This document shows, in pieces, positions 18,481-27,242 of a stretch of 64,000 nucleotides of DNA; the stretch's first letter is position 1, and every line of letters starts with the position of its first letter. Where the stretch lies: assembly GCA_030432905.1 (NCBI GenBank), contig JAUILU010000001.1, positions 496,001-560,000 on the forward strand. The letters are read 5' to 3'. Origin of the DNA: Phycisphaerae bacterium (GTDB lineage: Bacteria; Planctomycetota; Phycisphaerae; Phycisphaerales; UBA1924). Under the pieces are notes generated by a model. The model saw only the letters and a list, made by a program, of their open reading frames with translations, ran no database searches and was not told where the DNA came from. The translations under genes and the position numbers were made by a program.

Positions 18481-19271
18481 GACTCGGCTCCGGTTCGTTC
18501 AATCGCATCAACCCTAACGCGCCGTCTTGAACGCATCCACCGGACTGCGAAGCAATCGATCAGGCCCGGGATGGCGCGCTTCGCGACGCCCATGCCGTAT
18601 TTGGGTTCGCCCGCATGGCGTGACCGGTGCGCGACAGGGAGTTCAACAACGGTGTAGCCGAGCTGCCTCGCGGTGACCGGGATGAATCGGTGCAGGCCCT
18701 TGTATTCGAGTGGCAGCTGCACCGCGATCTCTCGCTTCATGATCCGGAGCGAGCAGCCGGTGTCGCGGATCGTGTCACCCAGAATCATCCGGCGGAAGTA
18801 CCTGCCGATGATGGAGGTGAACCTGCGGATGAACACGTCGCCTTTCTGGCGTGCGGCGGATCGGTCGCCCTGCACGAAGTCGGCGTCTGTGCGTTCAAGC
18901 TCAGCGAGGAGCCTCGGGAAGTCCTTGGGGTCGTTCTGGAGATCGGCGTCGAGCGAGCCAACGAGCCTGCCACGCGCTGCGTTGAATCCGACTTTGAACG
19001 CGAAGGATTGACCGTTGCCGCCGCCAGCTTTGGGGCGTTTGAGTGAAATCAGCCTGAGCCAGGGACGGGTCTCCTGCATCGCCAGCACGCGGCCGGGAGT
19101 TTCGTCGGTCGAGGCATCGTCAATAATCAGGAGCTCGAAATCAGTGCCCGAGAGGGCGGCCTCGATCTCCTCGATCAGCGGGACCACGTTGTCCTGCTCG
19201 TTGTACGCGGGCGCGATGATCGAGAGCGCTGGCTCGGCTGGACTGGCGCTCGTTTGGGGCTGATCGATCAT
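18477..19271 (-). CDS. Family 2 glycosyltransferase, polyprenyl-phosphate sugar transferase type
   Basis: 264 residues. Signatures of the dolichol-phosphate mannosyltransferase-like GT2 group: 'SIIAPAYNEQDNV' at the start, 'IIDDASTDET', 'GSLDADLQNDP' (metal-binding DXD) and 'VQGDRSAARQKGD'. No C-terminal membrane pair, so the partner LAB_N protein encoded immediately downstream may supply the membrane part. Likely loads a sugar from a nucleotide donor onto a polyprenyl phosphate, for envelope glycan or lipid A decoration. First gene of a four-gene minus-strand run. Confidence 0.88.
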   Translation of the reverse strand: MIDQPQTSASPAEPALSIIAPAYNEQDNVVPLIEEIEAALSGTDFELLIIDDASTDETPGRVLAMQETRPWLRLISLKRPKAGGGNGQSFAFKVGFNAARGRLVGSLDADLQNDPKDFPRLLAELERTDADFVQGDRSAARQKGDVFIRRFTSIIGRYFRRMILGDTIRDTGCSLRIMKREIAVQLPLEYKGLHRFIPVTARQLGYTVVELPVAHRSRHAGEPKYGMGVAKRAIPGLIDCFAVRWMRSRRRVRVDAIERTGAES

Positions 19272-19392
19272 GCGACAAACAGTATCGGCGCTCTTTGGGC
19301 GAGAAGGGCAAACACAGGCGACTCGGGTAGACTGTGACCAAGCCGGGTCACTATATTAGACTGCTTCCAAACAAGATCTGCGGAGAGACCAC

Positions 19393-19791
19393 ATGCACCT
19401 GCGCCACTCAGACCACGACCACGGCCCCCACGACGTCAAGGTCACCTACATCCTCGAAGATCCAGAATCCCTCACCGGCGACGACAAGGACACCATCGAG
19501 CTCATGGCGGCCAAGGGCGAGCATCTGCTCGAGGTCGCGGTTGAGCACGGCATCAACATCGAGCACGCTTGCGGCGGGGTGTGTGCCTGCTCGACCTGTC
19601 ACATCTACGTCGAGCAGGGCGAGGATCAGGTCAGTGAGCCGACCGAGGCCGAGGATGATCGTGTAGAAGAGGCACCGGGCCTGCAGCGCAACAGCCGGCT
19701 GAGCTGCCAGTGCGAGATCGAGGGCAGCGGCCCGATCGTGGTTCGTGTCCCGGCTTGGAACCGCAACGCGGTCAAGGAAGTGCCCCACTAG
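19393..19791 (+). CDS. 2Fe-2S ferredoxin, adrenodoxin/Isc type
   Basis: 132 residues with cluster ligands Cys60, Cys66, Cys69 and Cys105 (patterns 'CGGVCACSTC' and 'SRLSCQ'). The Cys-x5-Cys-x2-Cys spacing is that of vertebrate-type/Isc ferredoxins, which serve iron-sulfur assembly or mono-oxygenases. The first 13 residues are unusually His-rich (HLRHSDHDHGPHD) and may bind metal. No isc genes are adjacent. It ends 4 bp inside the convergent gene. Confidence 0.9.
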   Translation: MHLRHSDHDHGPHDVKVTYILEDPESLTGDDKDTIELMAAKGEHLLEVAVEHGINIEHACGGVCACSTCHIYVEQGEDQVSEPTEAEDDRVEEAPGLQRNSRLSCQCEIEGSGPIVVRVPAWNRNAVKEVPH

Positions 19792-20447
19792 GGCTTTCGC
19801 AGATAGCGAATCTGGATATAGACCATCCCGAGAATGGCACCGATGAGGTCGGCGCAGAGGTCCAGGGATGTGTTGATGTAGCCCCCGACGCCGGACTCGG
19901 CGACTGCGAGTGCGACGCCGAACTCGACAATCTCGTTGAACGCACCGACACCGAGCCCGGCCATGACGATAACGAGCCAGAGCGCTTTCGGGTTTTTGAT
20001 CGCGCCGTTGAGCGATGACGCGAGCAGCGAGTACATGAGCAGCGTCGAAGCGCCGAACCCCCAGATGTGCACGAGCTGGTCATACCTGAGGATCGGGTAG
20101 GTCTCGGACATTGGGATGAGGATGACGTCGTAGAGTCGGCCTTCGCCGATCGTAACTCCGCCTCCTGCGAGGTGCATCGCGGACCAGATGGTCAGCCCGA
20201 CGAGGGTGGCCGGGGTGTAAGCGATGCTGCGGATCGTGGCGCCGATGAGGCACATGAAGAAGACGATTACGCCCACGTAGATGATGAACTCGTAGTTGGC
20301 GCGTTGCAGGAAGATGAAGCCGAAACCGAGGATCAGAGCCGCGTTGATGAAGAGCAGAAATCGTTCGAGTCGGCTAAAGAGCCGCCGTATGCCCTTTTCG
20401 CTTGGGGGCTGGTTTGTCAAAGTAATCACGCCCCCATTTCGAAGCAC
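19788..20447 (-). CDS. DUF2238-like integral membrane protein
   Basis: 219 residues with about six membrane segments. The motifs 'DQLVHIWGFGAS', 'GAFNEIVEFGVAL' and 'YINTSLDLCADLIGAILG' match the YjdF/DUF2238 pattern (conserved E in the NE..E segment and D in the D..D segment). Function unknown in the family. The in-frame start at 20447 could also be a later codon such as that before 'FLLFINAALI'. Confidence 0.7.
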   Translation of the reverse strand: MLRNGGVITLTNQPPSEKGIRRLFSRLERFLLFINAALILGFGFIFLQRANYEFIIYVGVIVFFMCLIGATIRSIAYTPATLVGLTIWSAMHLAGGGVTIGEGRLYDVILIPMSETYPILRYDQLVHIWGFGASTLLMYSLLASSLNGAIKNPKALWLVIVMAGLGVGAFNEIVEFGVALAVAESGVGGYINTSLDLCADLIGAILGMVYIQIRYLRKP

Positions 20448-20474
20448 TGCATCGTGCTTTCAACGGTACTGCCC

Positions 20475-20750
20475 TTAGTTCTCGGGAGTTTCCGCTGGCT
20501 TTGGGCGTGACCGGAACATGATCACAGCCTTGATAAGCCACACTAATAGACTCAGCGGGAGCCAGACTGCGAGCGCGTACATCTTTGAGACAAAGAACAG
20601 GAGCACCAGTGCTGCAGCGAATACGAGCAAAGCGAGTATGAACGCGACCTTGCACTTCTTGAATGGAAATAGCGCTGCAGGCGGGAGCACAAGAGCAACC
20701 GGTGCCACAATCAGGAACAAGAGAAACAGGTCTCGGATGATTCGTTTCAT
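20475..20750 (-). CDS. Small membrane protein, 91 aa
   Basis: Three hydrophobic segments in 91 residues, with positive residues between them ('MKRIIRDLFLLFLIVAPVAL', 'VAFILALLVFAAALVLLFFV', 'ALAVWLPLSLLVWLIKAVIM'). No family recognised. Lies 12 bp after the GMC dehydrogenase gene on the same strand and may be the last gene of that operon. Confidence 0.55.
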   Translation of the reverse strand: MKRIIRDLFLLFLIVAPVALVLPPAALFPFKKCKVAFILALLVFAAALVLLFFVSKMYALAVWLPLSLLVWLIKAVIMFRSRPKPAETPEN

Positions 20751-20762
20751 CTAGAAGCAGCC

Positions 20763-22340
20763 CTATGTAGTTGTTGCTTTGAGATGGTCGGCCAAGCGGT
20801 ACGCGAAACCGAGCATGGCCATGGTCGGCCCGGAGAACATGCTTCGGCAGAACACCGAACTGCCGACCACGTACAGGTTATCGACGCCGAAGACCTTGCA
20901 ATCGCGGTCTACGACACCCGTGCTGGAATCCTCCGCCATCCGGGTCGTGCCAATGTGGTGGTAGTGGCCCCCCACGTTCTCTTCGAGAAACGAGCGGTCC
21001 AGTTCCTGCACTTCAAAGCGGCCGATGTTCAGCGCGCTCATGCGGGCGACGACGGCGTCCTGACCGGCTTGGAAGGTCTTGATGTCAACGTCTGACAGCT
21101 GCCAGTTCAGATCCGCCCTACGCGACCCGAGCGCATCCAGTTCATCGGACAGGACAACCCGCGAATCCGGGTTTGGCGACTGCTCGATCCGGTGGTCGAG
21201 CAGGTAGTCGTCCGGCTCCGCAAGCTTCTCTTTGATCGCGGAATAGGTGCCCGTCAGATCACCAAGAAGCTGCTTGATGTCCGAAATATCCCTCCTCTGA
21301 AGTGGCGCGTTCCGGTTCTCAAACAGGCTATTGACGGCTTGGTGAGTGAGCACCTCGTCCTCGGTTCGGTATGACCTCATCCGGCAGTAGTACTGAAGGC
21401 ACTGGTGCTCGGCTGTCATGTTTGCGGGCAGTGTCAGGCAGGCCGAAAAGCCCTTGGGCCATGCGTTCGAGGTATCGATGTACATCGGGAACTTCTTCTT
21501 GTTATGAAGAATCAACCGGCTGCCTTCGGCGTACGGATGCTCCATGAAGCAGCGCCCGACAAAGTCGCCGTCGTTGCCGAGCCCGTTGGGGTTCACATCG
21601 TCTGAGGCGAGAAGAAGCCTGGCGTTCTCGATGCCGTGACATGCGAGTACATACCGCTTCGCGCGAACGTTGAACTCGGTGCCCTTGAGTGTTTTGCACG
21701 CAAGATGCTGGACGGTTCGGCCGTCCGGTGTGACCTGCACACGAGTCACGTTCGTGTTGAGATACACATCGAGGTTGCTTTGTTTCTCAAGTTCGGGCTT
21801 GTATCGCTGAGCGAAACGGATTTTGGCTTCGTCGAGAATGCTGTACAGCACAGTCTGGAGGGTGTCGTCGGGCTCGCCGTCGTAGCTGAACCCCTCTTCG
21901 TTCAGTCGGGTGCTCGGTTCGCACTGGGCTCTGTCGAACCCGAGGTCCGCCTCGGCCTTCATCATGTGCGATTCGATATCGCTGAACGTGATGGGCCATT
22001 CAGTGAGCGGCACGCCCGGCATGGGCTGGAAATCTCGTTCGGTCGCGGGCGTGCAGAAACCGCCCCAATGGTTTGTCGTGCCGCCGAAATACCTCAGCCT
22101 GCAGAGTGTCAGGTCGAAGTATTCAACGCCGATGTTCTCGCCCTTGTAGAGCCCCTGCGCTCTCGCGCTGAAATCTAGCGGCCCGCTTTCAAGCAGAGCA
22201 ACACGTAAACCAGACTCGGATGCGAGTTGCCTCGCGAGTGTGATGCCGCAGGCACCAGCACCGACGACGCAAATATCCGTCTGAATATCCGGAGGAGACT
22301 CTGACTCGAGCACATCGTGGAAGTTATTCGACATAGCCAT
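20763..22340 (-). CDS. GMC-family FAD dehydrogenase, large subunit
   Basis: 525 residues. FAD-binding 'VVGAGACG' at about 25-32, 'GGTTNHWGG' for the GMC ribityl-contact region, and the catalytic His region 'GGHYHHIGTTRM' near 455; the later segment reads 'FSGPT' where many relatives have 'NPT'. No signal peptide of its own. Together with the downstream Tat-signal protein and cytochrome c it matches the three-subunit membrane sugar/alcohol dehydrogenases (fructose, gluconate or glucoside 3-dehydrogenase type), where the large subunit is exported with the small Tat subunit and passes electrons to the cytochrome. Substrate unknown. Confidence 0.88.
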   Translation of the reverse strand: MAMSNNFHDVLESESPPDIQTDICVVGAGACGITLARQLASESGLRVALLESGPLDFSARAQGLYKGENIGVEYFDLTLCRLRYFGGTTNHWGGFCTPATERDFQPMPGVPLTEWPITFSDIESHMMKAEADLGFDRAQCEPSTRLNEEGFSYDGEPDDTLQTVLYSILDEAKIRFAQRYKPELEKQSNLDVYLNTNVTRVQVTPDGRTVQHLACKTLKGTEFNVRAKRYVLACHGIENARLLLASDDVNPNGLGNDGDFVGRCFMEHPYAEGSRLILHNKKKFPMYIDTSNAWPKGFSACLTLPANMTAEHQCLQYYCRMRSYRTEDEVLTHQAVNSLFENRNAPLQRRDISDIKQLLGDLTGTYSAIKEKLAEPDDYLLDHRIEQSPNPDSRVVLSDELDALGSRRADLNWQLSDVDIKTFQAGQDAVVARMSALNIGRFEVQELDRSFLEENVGGHYHHIGTTRMAEDSSTGVVDRDCKVFGVDNLYVVGSSVFCRSMFSGPTMAMLGFAYRLADHLKATTT

Positions 22341-22352
22341 CCGGTCACCCCG

Positions 22353-22736
22353 CTATTTGTGTGTAGATTGATCCATGTTGAGAATCACGCCCACTTCGAC
22401 CTGCGAGTGGCGGATGCCGCCGACCACGACGTGGTTCCGGTTGTAGAAATCCTTCTGCATACAGCGGACAAGCCGGTCTTGCTCGGAGTTGTTCGGCATC
22501 CGGCCCGCATTGCTCCAGGGCGCCAAACGAGCGGCGCGAGCTTGAGCCTGAGTCGCTTCGTCTGGAGTGAGCGACGAACGGAAGGTGCCGGCCAATCTGT
22601 GAACGGAAGCCTGGTGCTGATAGACGCCACCTGCTGAATCGGCGTTTGCGATTGTTGGGATGGCCCCGGCAGCAACAACCGCACCGCTTGCGATGCAGAA
22701 CTGCCGCCTCGTTATCTGGTCGGCGGAGTGTTTCAT
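22353..22736 (-). CDS. Tat-signal small subunit of GMC dehydrogenase complex (putative)
   Basis: 127 residues with a twin-arginine signal 'TRRQFCIASGA' and a cleavage site near 'IANA|DS'. The mature part is ~95 residues and carries no known cofactor motif. Its place between the cytochrome and GMC genes (4-bp overlap with the first, 12 bp from the second) is that of the hitch-hiking small subunit that carries the flavin subunit through the Tat system. It is shorter than gluconate 2-dehydrogenase subunit 3 (about 170-250 residues), so the family match is inferred mainly from context. Confidence 0.65.
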   Translation of the reverse strand: MKHSADQITRRQFCIASGAVVAAGAIPTIANADSAGGVYQHQASVHRLAGTFRSSLTPDEATQAQARAARLAPWSNAGRMPNNSEQDRLVRCMQKDFYNRNHVVVGGIRHSQVEVGVILNMDQSTHK

Positions 22737-23155
22737 AGTCTCTCCAGATAGTTCACAATGAGCTCGGCGCCCTCTTCGTCGAGGTTCGATTCGATCATGT
22801 TGATGCCTTCAACCAAATCCTGAGGATCGAGCATCAACTGGATCAGGTTTTCACGGGTCCAGCTGATGTCTGACTGCTTAATGGCATCGGTGTACTTGAA
22901 GTTGGACAGCGAGCCGGCTTTGCGGCCGTAGACATTGTTAAGTGAAGGCCCGATCGTGAGGTTCGCTGCGTGGCACTGCGCGCATTTTTGAGCAAAGTAT
23001 TCCGAGCCGGTCAGCCCGCTTTCCGAGTGCGTCATCCGGAGCTTTGAGAGATCCTCACCATCTCCACAACCTGTGGCGGCAAGGACCGCTGCAAGGGTGG
23101 CTACAAGGGCAGCCGGCCGACAACACACAAACCGAGGACTTTGCACACCACCCAT
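22733..23155 (-). CDS. Class I cytochrome c lipoprotein
   Basis: 140 residues from ATG 23155 (GGAG 5 nt upstream). Signal with lipobox 'ATGC' near residues 27-30, then one haem site 'CAQCH', followed by 'IGPSLNNVYGRKAGS' as in mitochondrial-type cytochromes c. Met in 'EGINM' is a plausible sixth ligand. It would be tethered to a membrane facing the periplasm and take electrons from the GMC dehydrogenase encoded downstream. First gene of the three- or four-gene operon. Confidence 0.88.
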   Translation of the reverse strand: MGGVQSPRFVCCRPAALVATLAAVLAATGCGDGEDLSKLRMTHSESGLTGSEYFAQKCAQCHAANLTIGPSLNNVYGRKAGSLSNFKYTDAIKQSDISWTRENLIQLMLDPQDLVEGINMIESNLDEEGAELIVNYLERL

Positions 23156-23309
23156 TCGCACTCCAACTCTCCAAGTCTGGATCTCACGTACCAAGACCGC
23201 CGCAGCTTACTGCCAATCCGAACGATCTGTAGGATAATACCATCGGTTTTTGAGGGCAACTTCAGCTACCGGACGGCCCGAGTTTGCGCCTTGCGAGCTA
23301 CACTTTGCC

Positions 23310-24515
23310 ATGCAACGAAGAGCCGCTGTTGTCTGTGCCCTAAGAACCCCGATCGGCCGATTCGGCGGCGCCCTGTCGCAGGTACGTCCCGACGATCTGG
23401 CCGCGTTCGTAATCAAGAAAGTCATCGATCGGACGGGGATCGACCCTGCTTTGGTTGATGACGTGTACTTCGGGGCGGCGAACCAAGCGGGCGAGGACAA
23501 CCGCAACGTGGCGAGGATGGCGGCGCTGCTGGCGGGCTTGCCTCCGAGCGTGCCGGGCGCGACCGTGAATAGGCTCTGCGCTTCCGGGCTTGAGGCAATC
23601 AACGTCGCGGCGCGCATGATCGAGGCCGACCACGGCGACGTGTTCATCGCAGGTGGTGTGGAGTCGATGACCCGGGCGCCGTATGTGCTGAGCAAACCCG
23701 AAACGAGCTTCGCGCGGAATCAGGACCTGCAAGACACCGCGATCGGCTGGCGCTTTATTAACCCCAAGCTCTCTGAGTTGTATCACCCCTACGCGATGGG
23801 CGAGACCGCGGAGAATGTTGCGCGGAAGCACGGCATCAGCAGACAAGCCCAAGACGAGTTTGCACTGTCCAGTCAGCAGAAATGGGCCGCGGCTCATGAG
23901 AACGGGTACTTCAAGAACGAGATCGAAGCCGTCGAAATCCCGCAGCGCAAGGGCGACCCTGTTGTGTTTGGTACCGACGAACACCCCAGGCCAGACACAA
24001 CACTCGAGAAACTCGGTGCGCTCAGGCCTGTGTTTGCCAAGGACGACCAAGGCACGGTGACCGCAGGCAACTCCTCGGGCATCAACGACGGCTCGGCGGC
24101 GCTCCTGCTTGTCGAGGAATCGAAGGCGAAAGAGCTCGGGCTCGAACCGCTCGCGTTTGTCGGCCAGAGCGCCTCGGCCGGTGTTGATCCGGCGTACATG
24201 GGCGTCGGTCCTGTGCCGGCGATCCGAAAGGCGATGGATCGCGCGGGGCTATCGATTGGTGACCTGGATCTGATCGAGATCAACGAGGCGTTCGCGGCTC
24301 AGTCGGTCGCGTGTGCGAGAGAACTCGACATCCCGGGCGAGAAACTCAACGTCAACGGCGGCGCGATCGCGATCGGTCACCCTCTGGGTTGCAGCGGCGC
24401 ACGCATCGCGACGACGCTCATTCACGAGATGGTCCGCAGGCAGAGCAGCCTGGGTGTGTCGTCACTGTGTGTCGGTGTCGGGCAGGGTCTTGCGACCGTG
24501 TTCACCCGCGAATAG
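23310..24515 (+). CDS. Thiolase, 3-oxoadipyl-CoA thiolase (PcaF)-like
   Basis: 401 residues from ATG 23310; the in-frame extension to 23250 lacks family similarity. Cys90 in 'TVNRLCASGLEAI' is the nucleophile, 'AIGHPLGCSGAR' holds the catalytic His, and 'CVGVGQG' the second Cys. The segment 'ANQAGEDNRNVARMAALLAGLP' is very close to the form I know from beta-ketoadipyl-CoA thiolases rather than from acetoacetyl-CoA thiolases. It would cleave a 3-oxoacyl-CoA with CoA into acetyl-CoA and a shorter acyl-CoA. It converges on the aminotransferase/CoA-transferase/aminomutase operon, 10 bp apart. Confidence 0.9.
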   Translation: MQRRAAVVCALRTPIGRFGGALSQVRPDDLAAFVIKKVIDRTGIDPALVDDVYFGAANQAGEDNRNVARMAALLAGLPPSVPGATVNRLCASGLEAINVAARMIEADHGDVFIAGGVESMTRAPYVLSKPETSFARNQDLQDTAIGWRFINPKLSELYHPYAMGETAENVARKHGISRQAQDEFALSSQQKWAAAHENGYFKNEIEAVEIPQRKGDPVVFGTDEHPRPDTTLEKLGALRPVFAKDDQGTVTAGNSSGINDGSAALLLVEESKAKELGLEPLAFVGQSASAGVDPAYMGVGPVPAIRKAMDRAGLSIGDLDLIEINEAFAAQSVACARELDIPGEKLNVNGGAIAIGHPLGCSGARIATTLIHEMVRRQSSLGVSSLCVGVGQGLATVFTRE

Positions 24516-24525
24516 TCGGTCGCGG

Positions 24526-25848
24526 CTACAGGCTCGCAACCATGCTCTCAAAGCCGGATCTGAATGCTGCGATCAACGCGTCGATCTCGGTCTCGGTCAT
24601 CGGGGTTGAGAGTGTCGCAGAGCATGTGTTGATCAGCATGAAGCCCTCGTCGAACATGTGCTCGAGCAGGGCTTTGAGCCGGTGACTTTCCTCGGCCGAG
24701 AGATACGCCTCGCGGAAGTTTCGGGGTGGCTGTTCTTTCATGTGCACGCGGAACATCGAGCCGGTGCCTGTAACGCACGCCGGGGCACCGGTGTCGGCGA
24801 TGGCCTGACGGATGCCCTCCATCGCGCGTTCAGCCAGCGCGTTCAGCCGAGCGACGGCTGGCTTGTCGAAGAGTTCCATCGCGGCCAGGCCCGCGGTGGT
24901 GCTGATCGGGTTCGCCGAGAACGTGCCCGAGTGCGGGAAGAGAAGCTTCTCGGCTCGCGGGTTGAGGACGTCCATGACTTCGGCTCGGCCCGCGACGGCA
25001 CCGACGGGGAAGCCGCCGCCGATCATCTTGCCGATCGCGGTGAGGTCCGGCGTGATGTCGTAGCGGGATTGCAGACCGCCGTGCTCGGTGCGGAACGTGA
25101 TGACCTCGTCGAGCACCATGAGCGAGCCGTTCTTAGTTGCCCACTCGCGGAGCGCGGTGACAAACTCAGCATCAGCGGGCCTGAGCCCGACTCGGTGAGG
25201 CATCAGATCCAGCAGGATGCACGCGAGATCGTCGGCGTGCTGGTTGAGGATCGCGATTGCACGTTCGGGGTCGTTGAAGGGCAGGATGACGACGTCGTTG
25301 AGCGCCGAGTTCGGCGTGCCGCGCGCCAGCGCCACGCTGTTCGGCTGGTCGATGCTTCCCCATGTGTCGGGCGAGGGGGCCTGGCTGACCTCGGCGTAGT
25401 CGTACCCGCCGTGGTACGAGCCCTCGACCTTGGCGATTTTGGCTCTGCCCGTGTACGCACGCGAGGCTTTGAGAGCGACCATGAGCGCTTCGGTGCCCGA
25501 GTTGACGAACCGCATCTTCTCGAAGCTCGGGCTTCGGCTGCAGATGTGCTCGGCGTAGCGGACCTCGATCTCGGTGGCTGTGGTGAACGCGGAGCCTCGT
25601 GCGAGTTGTTTAGTGACGGCATCGACGATCGCCGGGCAGGCGTGGCCGTGGATGAGCGAGGCCATGTTGTTCGAGAAATCGAGGCGAGTGACACCGTCAA
25701 TGTCGGTGACTCGGCAGCCCTCGCCGAAGTCGGCGTAGATGGGGTGCGGATCGCGCAGGACGGTGTTCCTGCTCACGCCCCCGGGCATTACCTCGAGCGC
25801 ACGGGCGTAGAGATCGGCGCTGCGTGATACTTTGGTGTCGCTGCTCAT
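24526..25848 (-). CDS. Class III PLP aminotransferase, beta-amino-acid/GSA-like
   Basis: 440 residues from ATG 25848. PLP Lys274 in 'AIGKMIGGG', Asp247 in 'LDEV', and phosphate cup 'NSGTEA' (116-121) define class III. Overall shape is that of glutamate-1-semialdehyde aminomutase, but the segment 'HSGTFSANP' and 'EHGGLQSRYDITPDLT' resemble, from memory, the beta-phenylalanine aminotransferases more than HemL. I infer transfer of a beta-amino group, giving a 3-oxo acid. It lies 25 bp after the CoA-transferase B gene on the same strand, the last gene of the operon. A HemL role is unlikely but not excluded. Confidence 0.85.
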   Translation of the reverse strand: MSSDTKVSRSADLYARALEVMPGGVSRNTVLRDPHPIYADFGEGCRVTDIDGVTRLDFSNNMASLIHGHACPAIVDAVTKQLARGSAFTTATEIEVRYAEHICSRSPSFEKMRFVNSGTEALMVALKASRAYTGRAKIAKVEGSYHGGYDYAEVSQAPSPDTWGSIDQPNSVALARGTPNSALNDVVILPFNDPERAIAILNQHADDLACILLDLMPHRVGLRPADAEFVTALREWATKNGSLMVLDEVITFRTEHGGLQSRYDITPDLTAIGKMIGGGFPVGAVAGRAEVMDVLNPRAEKLLFPHSGTFSANPISTTAGLAAMELFDKPAVARLNALAERAMEGIRQAIADTGAPACVTGTGSMFRVHMKEQPPRNFREAYLSAEESHRLKALLEHMFDEGFMLINTCSATLSTPMTETEIDALIAAFRSGFESMVASL

Positions 25849-25873
25849 GTTGTCGTCCTGTGCGCAGAAGCTG

Positions 25874-26527
25874 CTACCTGAGCAGCGGTGCGCCTGTTCG
25901 CTGCTGAACCTCTTCAAACTCAACACCCGGGCACAATTCGACGAGCTTGAAGCCCACGTCTGTCACGTCGATCACGGCGAGATCCGTGTAGATCCGATCG
26001 ATGCACTTGCAGCCAGTCAGCGGGAACGTGCAGGATTCGACGAGCTTTGGCTCGCCAGTCTTGGTGCAGTGCTGCGTGATGACGTACACCGACTTCACGC
26101 CTGCGACAAGGTCCATCGCGCCGCCGACGGCTGGTATTGCATCGGGCGCGCCCGTTGACCAGTTGGCAAGATCGCCCTGCTGAGAGACCTGCATCGCGCC
26201 AAGGACGCAGAGATCGATGTGCCCGCCACGGATCATCGCGAAGCTGTCGGCGTGGTGGAAGAATGCGGCGCCGGGTATCGCGCTGACATGGCGTTTGCCA
26301 GCGTTGATCAATTCGGGGTCGCCCGTTCCCTCTTCAGGCGATGGGCCCATACCGAGCAGGCCGTTCTCGGTGTGGTAGATGAACGTGCGTCCCTCGGGCA
26401 CAAACTTTGCGACCATCTCAGGGATGCCGATGCCGAGGTTGACGTACGAGCCGTTTGGGATGTCCTGCGCGAGGCGCTGCGCCATCTCTTCGCGTGTCCA
26501 GCCTTTGAGTGTTTGCTGTTCGATCAT
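25874..26527 (-). CDS. 3-oxoacid CoA-transferase subunit B (PcaJ/ScoB-like)
   Basis: 217 residues. Catalytic Glu54 lies in 'HTENGLLGMGP', the family I CoA-transferase signature for the thioester-forming subunit. Other family segments: 'YVNLGIGIPEMVA' and 'VIDVTDVGFKLVEL'. With subunit A it moves CoA from succinyl-CoA (or another donor) to a 3-oxo acid. The ATG overlaps the subunit A stop by 4 bp (26524-26527), so the two are coupled. Confidence 0.92.
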   Translation of the reverse strand: MIEQQTLKGWTREEMAQRLAQDIPNGSYVNLGIGIPEMVAKFVPEGRTFIYHTENGLLGMGPSPEEGTGDPELINAGKRHVSAIPGAAFFHHADSFAMIRGGHIDLCVLGAMQVSQQGDLANWSTGAPDAIPAVGGAMDLVAGVKSVYVITQHCTKTGEPKLVESCTFPLTGCKCIDRIYTDLAVIDVTDVGFKLVELCPGVEFEEVQQRTGAPLLR

Positions 26528-27234
26528 GGGTAGGTCACTCCGGCGCTAACCAGTTCGGATTCGTGGACCGGGTTTGCGACCTCGACGACGCGGTCAACGA
26601 AGATGCCGGGCGTGACGATGATCTCGGGATCGATGCCGCCGGGCTCGACGACGCTGCTGACCTGCACGATGGAGTTCTTGGCAGCCATCGCCATGGGTGG
26701 TCCGAAGTTGCGAGCTGTTTTGTTGTAGATCACGTTGCCGTAGGTGTCGGCGGCCTTGCCCTTGATGAGCGCAAAGTCCGCGGTCAGTCCATGCTCAAGG
26801 ATGTAGTCCCGGCCATCGAACTGTCTTGATTCTTTGCCCTCGGCGAGCGGGGTCCCTACCGCTGCGGGCGTGTAGAACGCGGGAATGCCGGCGCCGCCTG
26901 CGCGGATTCGCTCGGCGAGCGTGCCCTGCGGGACGAGTTCGAGCGTTGTCTTGCCGCTGCGGTAGAGCTCTGGGAACACGGTCGAGTTCGCTGTGCGCGG
27001 GAATGAGCAGATCACCTTCGACACACGGCCCGCCTTGAGCAGTGCGGCCAGGCCGACCTCGCCGCTGCCCGTGTTGTTGCTGACGATCGTGAGATCGGTT
27101 GCGCCCTGATCGATCAGCGCGTGGATCAGTTCGATCGGACTGCCGGCTTCGCCGAACCCGCTGACCATGATCGTTGCGCCGTCGAAAACATCGGCGACCG
27201 CTTCGGCGGGTGATGACAGTTGTTTGTTGATCAT
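26524..27234 (-). CDS. 3-oxoacid CoA-transferase subunit A (PcaI/ScoA-like)
   Basis: 236 residues. 'VSGFGEAGSPIELI' and 'SNNTGSGEVGLAALLKAGRV' are the CoA-binding signature, and 'TARNFGPPMAMAAK' is near the end. The segments 'CSFPRTANSTVFPELYRSGK' and 'VPQGTLAERIRAGGAGI' read like 3-oxoadipate CoA-transferase PcaI. The gene starts 8 bp after the aminomutase stop and overlaps subunit B. Confidence 0.92.
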   Translation of the reverse strand: MINKQLSSPAEAVADVFDGATIMVSGFGEAGSPIELIHALIDQGATDLTIVSNNTGSGEVGLAALLKAGRVSKVICSFPRTANSTVFPELYRSGKTTLELVPQGTLAERIRAGGAGIPAFYTPAAVGTPLAEGKESRQFDGRDYILEHGLTADFALIKGKAADTYGNVIYNKTARNFGPPMAMAAKNSIVQVSSVVEPGGIDPEIIVTPGIFVDRVVEVANPVHESELVSAGVTYP

Positions 27235-27242
27235 CGCTTCGC

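Noticed and set aside
24526..25848. HemL (glutamate-1-semialdehyde aminomutase) for haem synthesis
   Set aside because: The family resemblance is real, but the HSGTFSANP segment and operon context with CoA-transferase and aminomutase fit a beta-amino-acid aminotransferase better.
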